Part shown: positions 54,270-63,986 of the stretch, piece by piece
Numbering within the stretch: position 1 is the stretch's first letter
Layout of the letters: each line of letters opens with the position of its first letter
NCBI GenBank assembly: GCA_964595625.1
Contig: CAZQQU010000001.1
Span: 1-64,000 of the forward strand
Reading direction: 5' to 3'
Source: CAZQQU01 sp964595625
Lineage (GTDB): Bacteria; Bacteroidota; Bacteroidia; Flavobacteriales; Flavobacteriaceae
DNA length: 64,000 bases
Made by a program: the position numbers and the translations under genes
The notes under the pieces: model-generated
What the model was told of the DNA's origin: nothing
The model's database searches: none
What the model saw: only the letters and a program-made list of their open reading frames with translations

Positions 54270-56362
54270 GATGGGGTATGATGGTTTTGATATTCTTCAA
54301 GTTTATTTTTATAATACTGATACATTTCGACCTGGGAGCGCCATTTGGATTGTTTGTTTCTTCGGTAAGCGTTATCTTGTTTTTCAGAAATGATACGTGC
54401 TTTTACATTGTCTTTCCAGGATATTTCAAAAGTTTCATCCAGTTCTTTTTTAATTTCCGGATCATAGATCGGACAACCAATTTCAACCCGGCTGTCCAAA
54501 TTACGGGTCATAAAATCAGCGGATGAAATATAATAGAGTGGGTCGCCCCCATTTTCAAAGATATACAAACGGGGATGCTCTAAATATTTATCTACGATAC
54601 TGATTGCTTCGATATTACTACTCATGCCTTTTACGCCGGGAATTAAGCAGCAAATACCTCGTACTATAAGTTTGATTTTTACACCAGCCTCACTGGCCTC
54701 GTAGAGTTTATCAATCATCTCATAATTAGAGAGATTGTTGATTTTAATTCGGATACCGCTGGGTTTCCCTTGTCGGGCATGGGCGATTTCGTTATCGATA
54801 AGTTTGTAGATTCGCTTGCGGGTATAGTGCGGGGAAACAATCAGGTGTTTGAATTTTTTTACCTTGTAATTGGTTTCAAAAAAATCAAATACGCTATTCA
54901 CCTCTTTAAGTATTTTTTGGTTGGCTGTAAACAGTGTATAGTCTGTATAAATGCGGGCCGTGGTTTCGTTGAAATTACCGGTGCTAATAAATCCGTAGCG
55001 AACGATCTTTTGGTCCTGCATGCGTTCGATAACACAACACTTGCAATGAACTTTTAAACCGGGAACGCCAAAACTAACTTTGATTCCTTCTAACTGCATT
55101 TGTTCGGCATAGCGAATGTTGGCTTCTTCGTCAAAACGCGCTTGTAATTCGATTTGAACGGTAACTTCTTTACCATTCTTTTTAGCATTGATTAGCGAAC
55201 TGGCTATATGGGATATTTCGGCGAGTCGGTAAATTGTGATTTTAATGGTTTTTACTTTGGGATCAAGAGCACATTCTCGCAGAAATTTGACTACATAATT
55301 AAAATTTTGGTAGGGGGCATAAAGCAGGTAATCTTTTTTCTCGATTTTTTCCAAGACACTACCTACTAAAGTCAATCCCGGAATACCTAGCGGTTCTTGA
55401 GGTTGGTACATCAGCTCCTTTATATCCAAGGTGGGAAATTTCATATAATCGCGTCGGTAGTGGTATTTTCCTCCCGGAATAATACTGTCGGTTTCATCGA
55501 TTTTCATTTTACTGAGTAAAAAATTCAGCATTTCTTGGCTCATCGTACTGTCGTATACAAATCGTACCGGGTCGCCGGTACGACGATCCTTGACGCTGGC
55601 AGCCAATTTTTCGAGGAAACTCTTACTTAAGTCAGTTTCTAAATCCAACTCGGCATCCCGAGTGATTTTAATCATATGCGCTTCAAAACTTTCGTAGTTG
55701 AAAATATTGAAATGAAAGCCTAAGTTATAACGAATTAAATCGTCGAGTAGGATGATGTATTTACGTTTACCGGGGCTAGGTAATACTACAAACCGATCAA
55801 TACTTCGAGGCAATTCAATGAGTGAGTAGGTGTGATTGTCTGGAAAGGTGGTATCGTTTTTTTTTAAATTTATTTTTACAAAAAGATAGGCAGCGCTATC
55901 TCGTAAAAGGGGAAACTCTTTGACATCATCTAACATAATGGTCATCAGTGCCGGGCGAACTTTTTGAATAAAAAATTCGTTGACATACTTTTTTTGACTG
56001 GGCAAAATCTGATGTTCGTTGATGATATAAACTTGATGTTTTTTGAGTTGTTGTTGTATTTTTTGAAGAATTTTTAAACTTTCGGCTTGTTGTTGGATAA
56101 CCACTTGGGTGATTTCTTCTAACAATTCTTTTGCGGGAATCCCCCCTAAATGGCTGGTTCCTTCCTTTCCAGCTTGTATAATTCGTTGGATGGTAGCATA
56201 ACGTACTCTAAAAAATTCGTCTAGGTTGTTGGAAAATATCCCCACAAAACGAATGCGTTCCATCAAGGGCACCGATTCGTCATTTGCTTCTTGTAGCACT
56301 CGGGCGTTAAATTGCAACCAACTGAGCTCTCGGTTGACATATCTGTTTTTATTCTTTATCAT
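54266..56362 (-). CDS. ppk1: Polyphosphate kinase 1
   Basis: 698 residues from MIKNKNRYVNRELSWLQFN. It builds polyphosphate from ATP. The N and head domains are normal (SNNLDEFFRVRYATIQ). The two phospholipase-D-like domains carry the catalytic His in LKVHCKCCVIE and the second His in YLEHPRLYIFENGG. The ATP-binding and C-terminal blocks (FISTGNFNETTARIYTDYTLF, FMTRNLDSRVEIG) are present. Its start overlaps the sixA stop (TAATG), and it overlaps ppx downstream, forming one operon. An in-frame ATG at 56422 lies inside sixA and is rejected. Confidence 0.95.
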   Translation of the reverse strand: MIKNKNRYVNRELSWLQFNARVLQEANDESVPLMERIRFVGIFSNNLDEFFRVRYATIQRIIQAGKEGTSHLGGIPAKELLEEITQVVIQQQAESLKILQKIQQQLKKHQVYIINEHQILPSQKKYVNEFFIQKVRPALMTIMLDDVKEFPLLRDSAAYLFVKINLKKNDTTFPDNHTYSLIELPRSIDRFVVLPSPGKRKYIILLDDLIRYNLGFHFNIFNYESFEAHMIKITRDAELDLETDLSKSFLEKLAASVKDRRTGDPVRFVYDSTMSQEMLNFLLSKMKIDETDSIIPGGKYHYRRDYMKFPTLDIKELMYQPQEPLGIPGLTLVGSVLEKIEKKDYLLYAPYQNFNYVVKFLRECALDPKVKTIKITIYRLAEISHIASSLINAKKNGKEVTVQIELQARFDEEANIRYAEQMQLEGIKVSFGVPGLKVHCKCCVIERMQDQKIVRYGFISTGNFNETTARIYTDYTLFTANQKILKEVNSVFDFFETNYKVKKFKHLIVSPHYTRKRIYKLIDNEIAHARQGKPSGIRIKINNLSNYEMIDKLYEASEAGVKIKLIVRGICCLIPGVKGMSSNIEAISIVDKYLEHPRLYIFENGGDPLYYISSADFMTRNLDSRVEIGCPIYDPEIKKELDETFEISWKDNVKARIISEKQDNAYRRNKQSKWRSQVEMYQYYKNKLEEYQNHHTPS

Positions 56363-56847
56363 TATCTCAAGTCTTTTGGAAATAAAGTAGCGGTGGTTTT
56401 TCCTTTCTTTAAATTTTGCCAATTATCGGTTTCAAAAGTAATTTGTACCAAACCGCTGGTCGGTAAATTATCTAGGTATTTATTGCCTAATTTATTGACT
56501 AAATGGGTGAACCCATAATTATGACCAAACAGCATGACTACCTGTAGATGGGAATCTAAATTTTCAATAACTCGCAACACTTGGTTACCCGTAAAATCAT
56601 AAAGTTCGGGAAGTGCTTGAAAAGCGTTTGCATGGATTTGAAAAGCATTTTTAAAAGCGATTGCCGTAGTATAGGCGCGTAACGCCGTACTCGTCAGTAT
56701 GAGTTCGGGTTTGACAAAGGCTGAGGAGGTGTAATTAGCTACTAATACGCAATCTCTCTCCCCGCGCTCGTTGAGCGGGCGGTCATGGTCGGTTACTTGC
56801 TTTTCCCATGAAGATTTGGCGTGTCTGACTAAATAAAGTGTTTTCAT
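56362..56847 (-). CDS. sixA: SixA-type histidine phosphatase
   Basis: 161 residues from MKTLYLVRHAKSSWEK. Histidine-phosphatase superfamily with the RHG-like motif LVRHAKSS (catalytic His9) and the second His in VMLFGHNYGFTHLV. SixA acts on phosphohistidine proteins in E. coli; the substrate here is unknown. A longer frame to 57063 only shadows pdxH. It lies 14 bp after pdxH, and its stop overlaps the ppk1 start, so it belongs to a phosphate-related operon. Confidence 0.88.
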   Translation of the reverse strand: MKTLYLVRHAKSSWEKQVTDHDRPLNERGERDCVLVANYTSSAFVKPELILTSTALRAYTTAIAFKNAFQIHANAFQALPELYDFTGNQVLRVIENLDSHLQVVMLFGHNYGFTHLVNKLGNKYLDNLPTSGLVQITFETDNWQNLKKGKTTATLFPKDLR

Positions 56848-56861
56848 CGCTAGGTAGATTG

Positions 56862-57512
56862 TTAAGGAGCGAGTCGTTCTATTTTCCAGCTTTGATCGGT
56901 TTGTAAGCGATACCGAATTCGGTCGTGAAGACGGTTGGGACGCCCTTGCCAAAATTCTACAGACACCGGTAGGACAATAAAACCTCCCCAGTGGTCGGGG
57001 CGAGGTATCTCGGTATGTTGGTATTGTTTTTCTAATTGCTTCAAACGGTCTTCGAGTTCGCAACGCGAAATAACATCGCTTTGTGGTGAGGCCAACGCCC
57101 CTAATTGACTTCCTTTGGGACGGGATTGAAAATAGTGATCGGCCGTATTAGAAGACACTTTTTGAGCTGTACCTTGGATGATTACTTGCCGCTCCAGGGG
57201 AGGCCAAAAGAACGACAGGCAGACTTGGGGATGTGCCAAAATAGAACGCCCTTTTTCACTGTTGTAATTGGTATAAAAAACAAAACCCTGCTCGTCGTAA
57301 TGCTTTAATAAGACGATTCTACTTTTTGGGAAACCATCTAAGCCGAGTGTAGAGACGGCCATGGCGTTGGCTTCAGCAATACCGTCAAAAGCATCCGCCT
57401 CTAAAAACCACCGATGAAATTGTTGTATCGGGTTGGGATCGACTTCTTTTTCTGTGAGCACCCGACTTTCATAACTTTTTCGGTAATGTCCCAAATTGTT
57501 TTGCATACGCAT
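56862..57512 (-). CDS. pdxH: Pyridoxamine/pyridoxine 5'-phosphate oxidase
   Basis: 216 residues, FMN enzyme that makes pyridoxal phosphate. Conserved parts are NAMAVSTLGLDGFPKSRIVLLKHYDEQGFVFYTNYNSEKG, FFWPPLERQVIIQG, SRPKGSQLGALAS and the C-terminal EFWQGRPNRLHDRIRY. The start could be the first or the third codon (both ATG). It heads the pdxH-sixA-ppk1-ppx operon. Confidence 0.95.
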   Translation of the reverse strand: MRMQNNLGHYRKSYESRVLTEKEVDPNPIQQFHRWFLEADAFDGIAEANAMAVSTLGLDGFPKSRIVLLKHYDEQGFVFYTNYNSEKGRSILAHPQVCLSFFWPPLERQVIIQGTAQKVSSNTADHYFQSRPKGSQLGALASPQSDVISRCELEDRLKQLEKQYQHTEIPRPDHWGGFIVLPVSVEFWQGRPNRLHDRIRYRLQTDQSWKIERLAP

Positions 57513-57689
57513 AAATTAAATCGCAATTTACATTTTTTAAACGATTTATTAGCGGTTGCGACTTTAAAATAGGGTTAAAATATACTGGATCTAAATGCCG
57601 GTTATCAAGGAAACCATGGCTCCTTTTTTCCCGAAAGGGAAAGCAAAATTTGAATTATTAATTGGCGTGTAACTGAGTAGGGGAGAGCC
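57513..57689. other. Gap between pdxH and the DUF4442 gene
   Basis: AT-rich spacer. The one clear structure is TTTCCC-GAAA-GGGAAA at about 57625-57640, a 6-bp hairpin similar to the one at 45221-45238. There is no gene and no convincing promoter. Confidence 0.4.
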
Positions 57690-58154
57690 TTACGAGGTGG
57701 TGACTGTTTTTTTTACTTTCACCGTCCAGATAAATTCGGTTTCAGTGAGTAGCTCACCCATAGCGTTGGTGCCTATACTTTTAAGTGAAAATACTTGCCC
57801 TTCTCCGGTTTGAATCGCTTTTTGAATCGCTTGATCGATGACATGTCCCTCTTGACAGCTAAAAAATACCCGTCCTGTGATTTTTTTGTGGTACACCGAA
57901 TTTTGTTGCGCGACCAACATAGAAAACGGAGTTTGGGATTGACGTATTTTTTGCATCACCAACGCTCCGGAACTCAATTCGGCAGCCATGAGTTGCACAG
58001 CAAAATACATAGAACAAAATGGATTTTGGTTAATCCAACGGTATTTGACGGTAGTTTGACAACTATTTGCTTCCAGTTTTTTGACTCGTACACCACACCA
58101 CCAAGCGGCTGGAAGTTGAAAAAATAAATAACTATTAATCTTGTTAGGAGTCAT
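57690..58154 (-). CDS. DUF4442 hotdog-fold protein
   Basis: 154 residues. The pattern AAWWCGVRVKKLEANSCQTTVKYRWINQNPFCSMYFAVQLMAAELSSGAL fits DUF4442, a hotdog-fold family near PaaI-type thioesterases. A CoA-thioester substrate is likely but unproven. It stands alone, divergent from the padR operon. Confidence 0.82.
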   Translation of the reverse strand: MTPNKINSYLFFQLPAAWWCGVRVKKLEANSCQTTVKYRWINQNPFCSMYFAVQLMAAELSSGALVMQKIRQSQTPFSMLVAQQNSVYHKKITGRVFFSCQEGHVIDQAIQKAIQTGEGQVFSLKSIGTNAMGELLTETEFIWTVKVKKTVTTS

Positions 58155-58270
58155 TTTTAAAGGCTATTGGATGCTCAAATATATTGAAATTCATCTAGAT
58201 AGAGTGTATTTATACAGCGGTGTTTTTAACTTATAATTGTTAAAATAATGTTAATTTTAGGTACTTTGTA

Positions 58271-58302
58271 TTGCATAATACTGTCTTTTGGATATATATT
58301 TG
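58271..58302 (+). promoter_or_regulatory. Promoter of the padR-pspC operon
   Basis: TTG (58271-58273) and TATATTTG (58295-58302) with 21-bp spacing. Start expected near 58309. Downstream is a repeated AAACAATC leader (58328-58350), then a small open frame before padR. Confidence 0.55.
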
Positions 58303-58349
58303 CATTGTCAAACAGTCAATCATTCATCAAACAATCAAACAATCAAAAA

Positions 58350-58523
58350 ATGAGCAGCCTAGTAACATTAATTTTATCTATCGTGATGGATTTACTTTCG
58401 ATAAGTCCGGCGGTTCACCCAGCGAGTACTACATTTGAAATCGAGGCATTCCCGGTTTTGGAATCATGGTGTGAGTCGGAGTGTCCCCAAGAGGAGTTTA
58501 CCTATCATGTTTACGTCAGTTAA
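58350..58523 (+). CDS. Possible small membrane protein before padR
   Basis: 57 codons from ATG 58350. It opens with a hydrophobic helix (SLVTLILSIVMDLLSISPA) and continues with an acidic tail containing two cysteines in WCESECPQEE. It starts about 40 bp after the predicted transcription start and ends 2 bp before the padR ATG, an operon-like fit. I recognise no family. It may instead be a non-coding leader. Confidence 0.4.
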   Translation: MSSLVTLILSIVMDLLSISPAVHPASTTFEIEAFPVLESWCESECPQEEFTYHVYVS

Positions 58524-58525
58524 TT

Positions 58526-58864
58526 ATGAACATTGAAAACACAAAAGCGCAAATGCGCAAAGGCGTTTTGGAGTATTGCATCCTTTCTATCTTAAAAGAT
58601 GGAGAGGCTTATACTTCAGACATTTTACAGACGCTAAAAGATGCCAAAATGGTGGTCGTGGAGGGGACGGTTTATCCGTTGTTGACCCGTTTAAAAAACG
58701 ACGGCCTCTTAGCGTATCGCTGGGAAGAATCTTCCAGTGGCCCTCCCCGTAAATACTATTCACTCACCGATACCGGCAAACTATTTCTTAACGAGTTGCA
58801 TGGCACTTGGACCGATTTAGTGGATGCCGTAGAACAAGTAACTAAACAAAAGAACCAAGCATGA
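58526..58864 (+). CDS. PadR-family transcriptional regulator
   Basis: 112 residues from MNIENTKAQMRKGVLEYCILSIL. Winged helix-turn-helix with TVYPLLTRLKNDGLLAYRWEESSSGPPRKYYSLTDTG, the core PadR signature, and a short C-terminal helix. It probably represses its own operon in response to envelope or antibiotic stress; the ligand is unknown. Its stop overlaps the start of the PspC gene (58861), so the two are coupled. An in-frame start at 58481 is not used. Confidence 0.92.
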   Translation: MNIENTKAQMRKGVLEYCILSILKDGEAYTSDILQTLKDAKMVVVEGTVYPLLTRLKNDGLLAYRWEESSSGPPRKYYSLTDTGKLFLNELHGTWTDLVDAVEQVTKQKNQA

Positions 58865-60546
58865 ATAAAACAGTTAGCATAAATCTGGCGGGAACATTTT
58901 TTCATATCGATGAAAATGCGTTTGAGGTACTGAGCCGCTATTTAGATTCTATTCGAAAATCGCTTCAAAACGATGCCGGAACGGACGAAATCATGAAAGA
59001 TATTGAGGCACGGATAGCAGAATTATTTACTGAAAAAATACACAATACCAAGCAGGTAGTCACTCTGAAAGAAGTAGAGGAAGTTATTGAAGTGATGGGC
59101 CAACCGGAGGATTATTCAGTAGATGAAGAAATTTTTGAAGATCAACCCAAACAGGAAAAAAGTAAAAAAAGCCGCAAACAATTATTTCGGGACCCGGATG
59201 ATAAATACATCGGTGGGGTAGCTTCGGGATTGGGGCACTATATTGGTATAGATCCGGTTTGGTTGCGTCTTTTGTGGGTGATACTCGCTATATTTTCCAG
59301 CGGTACATTTATTTTGATTTATATCATCTTTTGGATTGTAGTTCCGGATGCAGTGACCGCCGCCGACAAATTAAAAATGAAAGGCGAGGCAATTACCATT
59401 TCCAATATTGAAAAGAAAGTAAAAGAAAGTTTTGACAACGTAGCCCAACATGTAAAAAAAACCGATTTTTCTTCTCTAAAAACAGGTTCAGAAAACTTTT
59501 TTTCCGCCATCGGAAAAGTAATCACCGGTGTGTTTGAAGTTTTCGGTAAATTAATTGGTGCTTTTGCCTTGATTATCGGTGCTACCACCTTAATTAGCCT
59601 TTTTATAGGATTGTTTTTTGGTAGTTTTTCACAGCCTTTAGGCTTTTTGAGAAGCGAATTTTTTGTGTTGGAAAATGATTTTGCTCTGCCGTTTTGGGCC
59701 ATATTATTAATGGTGTTTTTAGCTATCGGTATTCCGTTTTTCTACTTGTTTTTACTGGGGCTTAAAACCTTGTTTAAAAACCTCAAACCACTCGGAAAAG
59801 CCGTGAATATTCCGTTGGTTTCTCTTTGGGTACTTTCGTTAATAGGCCTGATTTGGTTTGGTGTGTACCAAGCTACCGAACACTCCTATGACGGGCAGGT
59901 GATAGAGACACAAGTGTTGCCGATTACTGCACAAGATACCTTGTTTTTAGCGATGGAATCAAACATCCATTACGAAAAAGAAATGTCCAGAAAAAGTGGT
60001 TTTTCGCTTCGCTACGACACCGACAACAACCAAGTGATCTATTCCAAAAATGTACGTTTGGTGGTTAAATCTACCAAAGACAGCTTGGGTAAAGTGGTCG
60101 TCGAAAAACAATCGCAAGGACGTGATTTCTTAAAAGCAAAAAATCGGTCGGAACAAATTCAGTATCATTATTCTATTAAAAATAACCAATTGTTATTAGA
60201 CGGTTACTTTGTAAGTGATTATAAATCGGGTTATCGCAATCAAAAAGTAGAGGTAACGGTTTACCTACCCATCGGAGCCACTTTGTTTGCCGATAAAAAT
60301 ACCAGCAGCTACCACTTAAACACCTCGCGTTACGGCGACCTGCTCAAAACGGGTATGGAAGAACACTATCTGACTGTGGTTTCAGACGATTTGCTGTGTG
60401 TAGATTGTCCGCAAGTAAAAAGCGAAGTCCATGATACCGAACCCGAAAAAAATGTACAAATTCGGATTGAGGTAGATACGCAAAAAACTGATCATATCGA
60501 AATCGATTGGGACAGTGAAAACTGGAAAGAACAAATCAAAAACTAA
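58861..60546 (+). CDS. PspC-domain membrane protein
   Basis: 561 residues. A short N-terminal region (LAGTFFHIDENAFEVLSRYLDSI, then IEARIAELF) precedes a PspC domain at about 100-165 (LFRDPDDKYIGGVASGLGHYIGIDPVWLRLLWV with a membrane helix). Two or three further membrane helices follow (about 220-260, 275-305, 320-345), then a large extracytoplasmic C-terminal domain rich in beta strands. In flavobacteria this gene regularly follows padR and precedes a DUF2807 gene. Role: likely envelope-stress sensing or response, inferred from PspC and context. Confidence 0.88.
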   Translation: MNKTVSINLAGTFFHIDENAFEVLSRYLDSIRKSLQNDAGTDEIMKDIEARIAELFTEKIHNTKQVVTLKEVEEVIEVMGQPEDYSVDEEIFEDQPKQEKSKKSRKQLFRDPDDKYIGGVASGLGHYIGIDPVWLRLLWVILAIFSSGTFILIYIIFWIVVPDAVTAADKLKMKGEAITISNIEKKVKESFDNVAQHVKKTDFSSLKTGSENFFSAIGKVITGVFEVFGKLIGAFALIIGATTLISLFIGLFFGSFSQPLGFLRSEFFVLENDFALPFWAILLMVFLAIGIPFFYLFLLGLKTLFKNLKPLGKAVNIPLVSLWVLSLIGLIWFGVYQATEHSYDGQVIETQVLPITAQDTLFLAMESNIHYEKEMSRKSGFSLRYDTDNNQVIYSKNVRLVVKSTKDSLGKVVVEKQSQGRDFLKAKNRSEQIQYHYSIKNNQLLLDGYFVSDYKSGYRNQKVEVTVYLPIGATLFADKNTSSYHLNTSRYGDLLKTGMEEHYLTVVSDDLLCVDCPQVKSEVHDTEPEKNVQIRIEVDTQKTDHIEIDWDSENWKEQIKN

Positions 60547-60573
60547 TAACCGATCTGTATAAATCATCCAATT

Positions 60574-61290
60574 ATGAAAAAAATATTTTTAATTTCTATA
60601 GTTGCACTTACTTTAGTTGCTTGTGAATGGGATTTAACCTTCAAACATATTGTTGGAAATGGAAATGTTCAACAAGAAGAACGTGAGATTACCAAACCGT
60701 TTAACTCGGTGAAAGTCTCCACCGGCATTTACCTCGAACTCATTCCCGGTACTACCAACCAAGTAGTGGTGGAAGCCGATGAAAATTTACTGGATTATAT
60801 TGTCACCCGGGTAGAAGACGGCGAATTGCGAATCTATGCGGAAAGAATGATCAGCGGGGCCGTATCCAAAAAAGTGCAACTTACTTATACCGATTTAGAA
60901 GCCATTACCACAACCAGTGGGGCGCATGTTTCGATTAATACGCCGATAGTGGCCGATAACCTCCATGTAAAAAGCAGTAGTGGATCTACCATACGAGGCA
61001 CTGTTTATGTCAAAGACTTGTCGGTCAAAGTTTCCAGTGGCGCAGATATTTCCCTATCCGGGCAATCCAAAGATATCGAAGTGTCCGCTTCCAGTGGAAG
61101 TACCGCTCAGCTCAGAGACTTAGAGTGTTTAAGCTGTCATGCCAAAGCCTCTAGCGGTGCCGATGCCAAAGTGTTTTGCAAAGACTTTATTCAAGCCAAA
61201 GCAACCAGTGGTGGCGTCATCAAGTATTACGGAAATCCCAAGCAAGTAAATAATAGCAATTCAAAAAGCGGTTCGGTGTATCAGGGGTAG
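60574..61290 (+). CDS. DUF2807 (head GIN domain) lipoprotein
   Basis: 238 residues. The signal peptide ends in the lipobox LVAC, so the protein is a lipoprotein. The rest is a right-handed beta-helix of the DUF2807 family (NGNVQQEEREITKPFNSVKVSTGIYLELIPG, then repeated SSGS/SSGAD turns such as VKSSSGSTIRG, VKVSSGADISLSG and AKASSGADAKVF). It ends the padR-pspC operon, 27 bp after pspC. Molecular role is unknown; partners are presumably the PspC protein. Confidence 0.88.
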   Translation: MKKIFLISIVALTLVACEWDLTFKHIVGNGNVQQEEREITKPFNSVKVSTGIYLELIPGTTNQVVVEADENLLDYIVTRVEDGELRIYAERMISGAVSKKVQLTYTDLEAITTTSGAHVSINTPIVADNLHVKSSSGSTIRGTVYVKDLSVKVSSGADISLSGQSKDIEVSASSGSTAQLRDLECLSCHAKASSGADAKVFCKDFIQAKATSGGVIKYYGNPKQVNNSNSKSGSVYQG

Positions 61291-61431
61291 TCAGGATTTT
61301 CCCTGTTTTTTTAAGAAAAAAAATAAGATAACGATAATAGTTATATTTTCGTATCGTAATTAATGTTGTTGGGAGTCGTATTTGTTTATATTTTGCTAAT
61401 TGACTTCCCGATTTTTCTTAAAACTAACCTC

Positions 61432-63102
61432 ATGTGTGGAATTGTTTGTGCTTTTGATTTAAAAGTACCTGCTGAAGAACTCAGACCGACTCTGTTAACG
61501 ATGGCTAAAACCCTACGTCATCGGGGGCCCGATTGGAGTGGTGTGTTTACCAACCCGTCGGCTATAATAGCCCACGAACGTTTGGCCATTGTAGATCCTA
61601 TTTCCGGTAAACAACCGTTGTATAGTGATGATCAGCAATTGGTTTTAGCCGTAAACGGCGAAATTTATAATCACCGAGAACTTCGCGACCAACTCCAACA
61701 GCCTTATCCCTTCAAAACCCAGTCTGACTGTGAAGTGATTCTGGCTTTATATCGAGAAAAAGGAACGCAGTTTTTAGAAGACTTAAATGGTATTTTTGGG
61801 TTTGCTCTCTATGATCAGGCAACCAACGAATATTTCATTGCTCGCGATCATATGGGGATTATTCCGCTGTACATCGGTTGGGATAAGAACGGCACTTTTT
61901 ATGTCGCCTCCGAGCTCAAAGCCTTGGAGGGTACCTGCCCTCGGATAGAATTGTTTCCTCCCGGGCACTATTTACACAGCCGAGACGGAAAGATGGTACG
62001 TTGGTACCAACGCGACTGGATGGATTATGAGCAGGTCAAAGACAACAGCAGTTTCCTACCACAATTGCGTAGTGCTTTGGAGGCAGCCGTCAAACGACAA
62101 CTCATGAGTGATGTACCTTACGGGGTGTTGCTATCCGGAGGATTGGACTCTTCCATTACTTCGGCTATAGCCAAAAAATTTGCCGACAAGCGGGTAGAAA
62201 CGAATGATACCGCCGGTGCTTGGTGGCCCCAGTTACACTCGTTTGCCGTGGGACTCGAAGGCGCTCCCGATTTGCTGGCAGCCCGACAAGTAGCCGCTCA
62301 TTTAGGAACAGTACACCACGAAATTCTGTTTACCATACAAGAAGGAATCGACGCGATCAGTGATGTGATTTATCATTTAGAAACCTATGACGTCACCACC
62401 GTACGCGCTTCCACCCCGATGTTTTTAATGGCTCGTGCCATCAAAGCCATGGGGATTAAAATGGTGCTTTCGGGTGAAGGCAGTGATGAAATTTTTGGTG
62501 GTTATTTGTATTTTCACAAAGCCCCCAACGCCGAGGAGTTTCATAAAGAAACCGTTCGCAAACTCGATAAATTGCACCAATACGATTGCCTACGAGCCAA
62601 CAAAGCTTTGGCAGCTTGGGGCATAGAGGGAAGAGTCCCTTTTTTAGACAAAGAATTTATGGATGTAGCAATGCGCCTCAATCCCCAAGACAAAATGGTA
62701 GGCCCGGGTAAGATGGAAAAATGGATGTTGCGCAAAGCCTTTGAAGATATGCTACCCGAATCAGTGACTTGGCGACAAAAAGAACAATTCTCAGACGGGG
62801 TAGGTTATGCTTGGATTGATACCCTAAAAGAATTGGTGGATCAACAAGTAAGCGATGTGGAACTGGCCAACGCGCAGTACCGTTTTCCGATTCAAACCCC
62901 CAAAACCAAAGAAGAATTTTATTACCGTACTCTGTTTGAAACCCATTTTCCCAGTGAGGCGGCTGCCCTAAGCGTTCCTTCAGTGCCTTCGATAGCTTGT
63001 AGTTCGCCAGTAGCATTGGCCTGGGACGAAGCTTTTAAAAATATCAACGACCCCAGCGGTAGGGCCGTCGCTCAAATTCATACGGAGGGTTATGGTAAGT
63101 AG
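61432..63102 (+). CDS. asnB: Asparagine synthase B, glutamine-hydrolysing
   Basis: 556 residues starting MCGIVCAF. Once the initiator Met is removed, Cys becomes the N-terminal nucleophile of the glutaminase domain, which fixes the start at 61432 rather than the in-frame 61363. The glutaminase domain continues with RHRGPDWSG and VNGEIYNH. The synthase domain has the PP-loop LLSGGLDSSI near residue 233 and SGEGSDEIFGGYLYFHKAP. Length matches E. coli AsnB. It converts aspartate and glutamine to asparagine. It stands alone. Confidence 0.95.
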   Translation: MCGIVCAFDLKVPAEELRPTLLTMAKTLRHRGPDWSGVFTNPSAIIAHERLAIVDPISGKQPLYSDDQQLVLAVNGEIYNHRELRDQLQQPYPFKTQSDCEVILALYREKGTQFLEDLNGIFGFALYDQATNEYFIARDHMGIIPLYIGWDKNGTFYVASELKALEGTCPRIELFPPGHYLHSRDGKMVRWYQRDWMDYEQVKDNSSFLPQLRSALEAAVKRQLMSDVPYGVLLSGGLDSSITSAIAKKFADKRVETNDTAGAWWPQLHSFAVGLEGAPDLLAARQVAAHLGTVHHEILFTIQEGIDAISDVIYHLETYDVTTVRASTPMFLMARAIKAMGIKMVLSGEGSDEIFGGYLYFHKAPNAEEFHKETVRKLDKLHQYDCLRANKALAAWGIEGRVPFLDKEFMDVAMRLNPQDKMVGPGKMEKWMLRKAFEDMLPESVTWRQKEQFSDGVGYAWIDTLKELVDQQVSDVELANAQYRFPIQTPKTKEEFYYRTLFETHFPSEAAALSVPSVPSIACSSPVALAWDEAFKNINDPSGRAVAQIHTEGYGK

Positions 63103-63276
63103 GGGAGTGTAGTGGTTAGGCTTTTAAGTTGTTAAACCCCAACATACTAGTCCCTAATTAATTTAATTATACTCTTTTCATTCATATATTTTTGGTGTTT
63201 TGTCATTGTTTCCTTCATTAAGAATCCTACCACTTACTTTCTTATTTTTGGAATGGAGCTTCCTAAAAATTACCAA

Positions 63277-63882
63277 TTATTTAAACTCTAAGGAATTCCA
63301 CATCAAATCAATAATTTGGCGTCCTTGTATACTAAGATCCTCATTGGTTAACATGGTCAGGATGATTATTCCTTCATCTCTATTTCCAATGGAGGCCACT
63401 TCATAAATACTACTACTATCTTTATAGGTAAGTGTCGCCTTAGTGACCTGAATAGTTTGCCCCGATTTAAGAGTTCTTGTAAAATCTTCTCTGTTCATTG
63501 TATAGCCATAACTGACACTTTCTTTGGTTACTTCATTCAGCATGAGTTCATTCATCAAGGTGGGGTTCATGTGAGCGTACGACTGTATTAATATACCAGA
63601 ACCTTCTGCCGTCATAAGCATAATTTGTTCAATACCTTGTTCAATATTTAGTGAGGATATCTTGTAGTCTTTTAAATAGTTCATCGTAAACAAAGCACTA
63701 CTATAGGTTAAGGTATCTTTTAATCGAACAGTAAAAGCGATCTTCTTTTTATTGACGACGACTTGATATTCTTGGTCCAAAGAAATTTCTAGTTCCTGTC
63801 CTTCGATTTCTATTACATAATCCTGCTGCGCCAGGAGGTGTATGGAAAAGATCAGACAAGTAAGGGTTACTATTATTTTCAT
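63277..63882 (-). CDS. Secreted protein of unknown function
   Basis: 201 residues. A signal peptide (MKIIVTLTCLIFSIHLLAQ) precedes a small, mixed alpha/beta protein. It contains YVIEIEGQELEISLDQEYQVVVNKKKIAFTVRLKDTLTY and a C-terminal IILTMLTNEDLSIQGRQIIDLMWNSLEFK. There are no cysteines after the signal and no recognised motif. It is probably periplasmic. The 174-bp gap between it and the convergent asnB gene shows nothing else. Confidence 0.75.
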   Translation of the reverse strand: MKIIVTLTCLIFSIHLLAQQDYVIEIEGQELEISLDQEYQVVVNKKKIAFTVRLKDTLTYSSALFTMNYLKDYKISSLNIEQGIEQIMLMTAEGSGILIQSYAHMNPTLMNELMLNEVTKESVSYGYTMNREDFTRTLKSGQTIQVTKATLTYKDSSSIYEVASIGNRDEGIIILTMLTNEDLSIQGRQIIDLMWNSLEFK

Positions 63883-63986
63883 ATTTAATTTTATGTTAAA
63901 AAAAATTTTACAATTTTATGAAATAAATCTTACAATTATACAATAGCTGTTTTTTTATTTATCAAATAGTTATTAGTTTAAGTAAA

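Noticed and set aside
45221..57640. Two similar hairpins with TTTCCC/GGGAAA arms (45221-45238 and about 57625-57640) as a repeat family
   Set aside because: Only two short, non-identical copies; they may be ordinary terminators.
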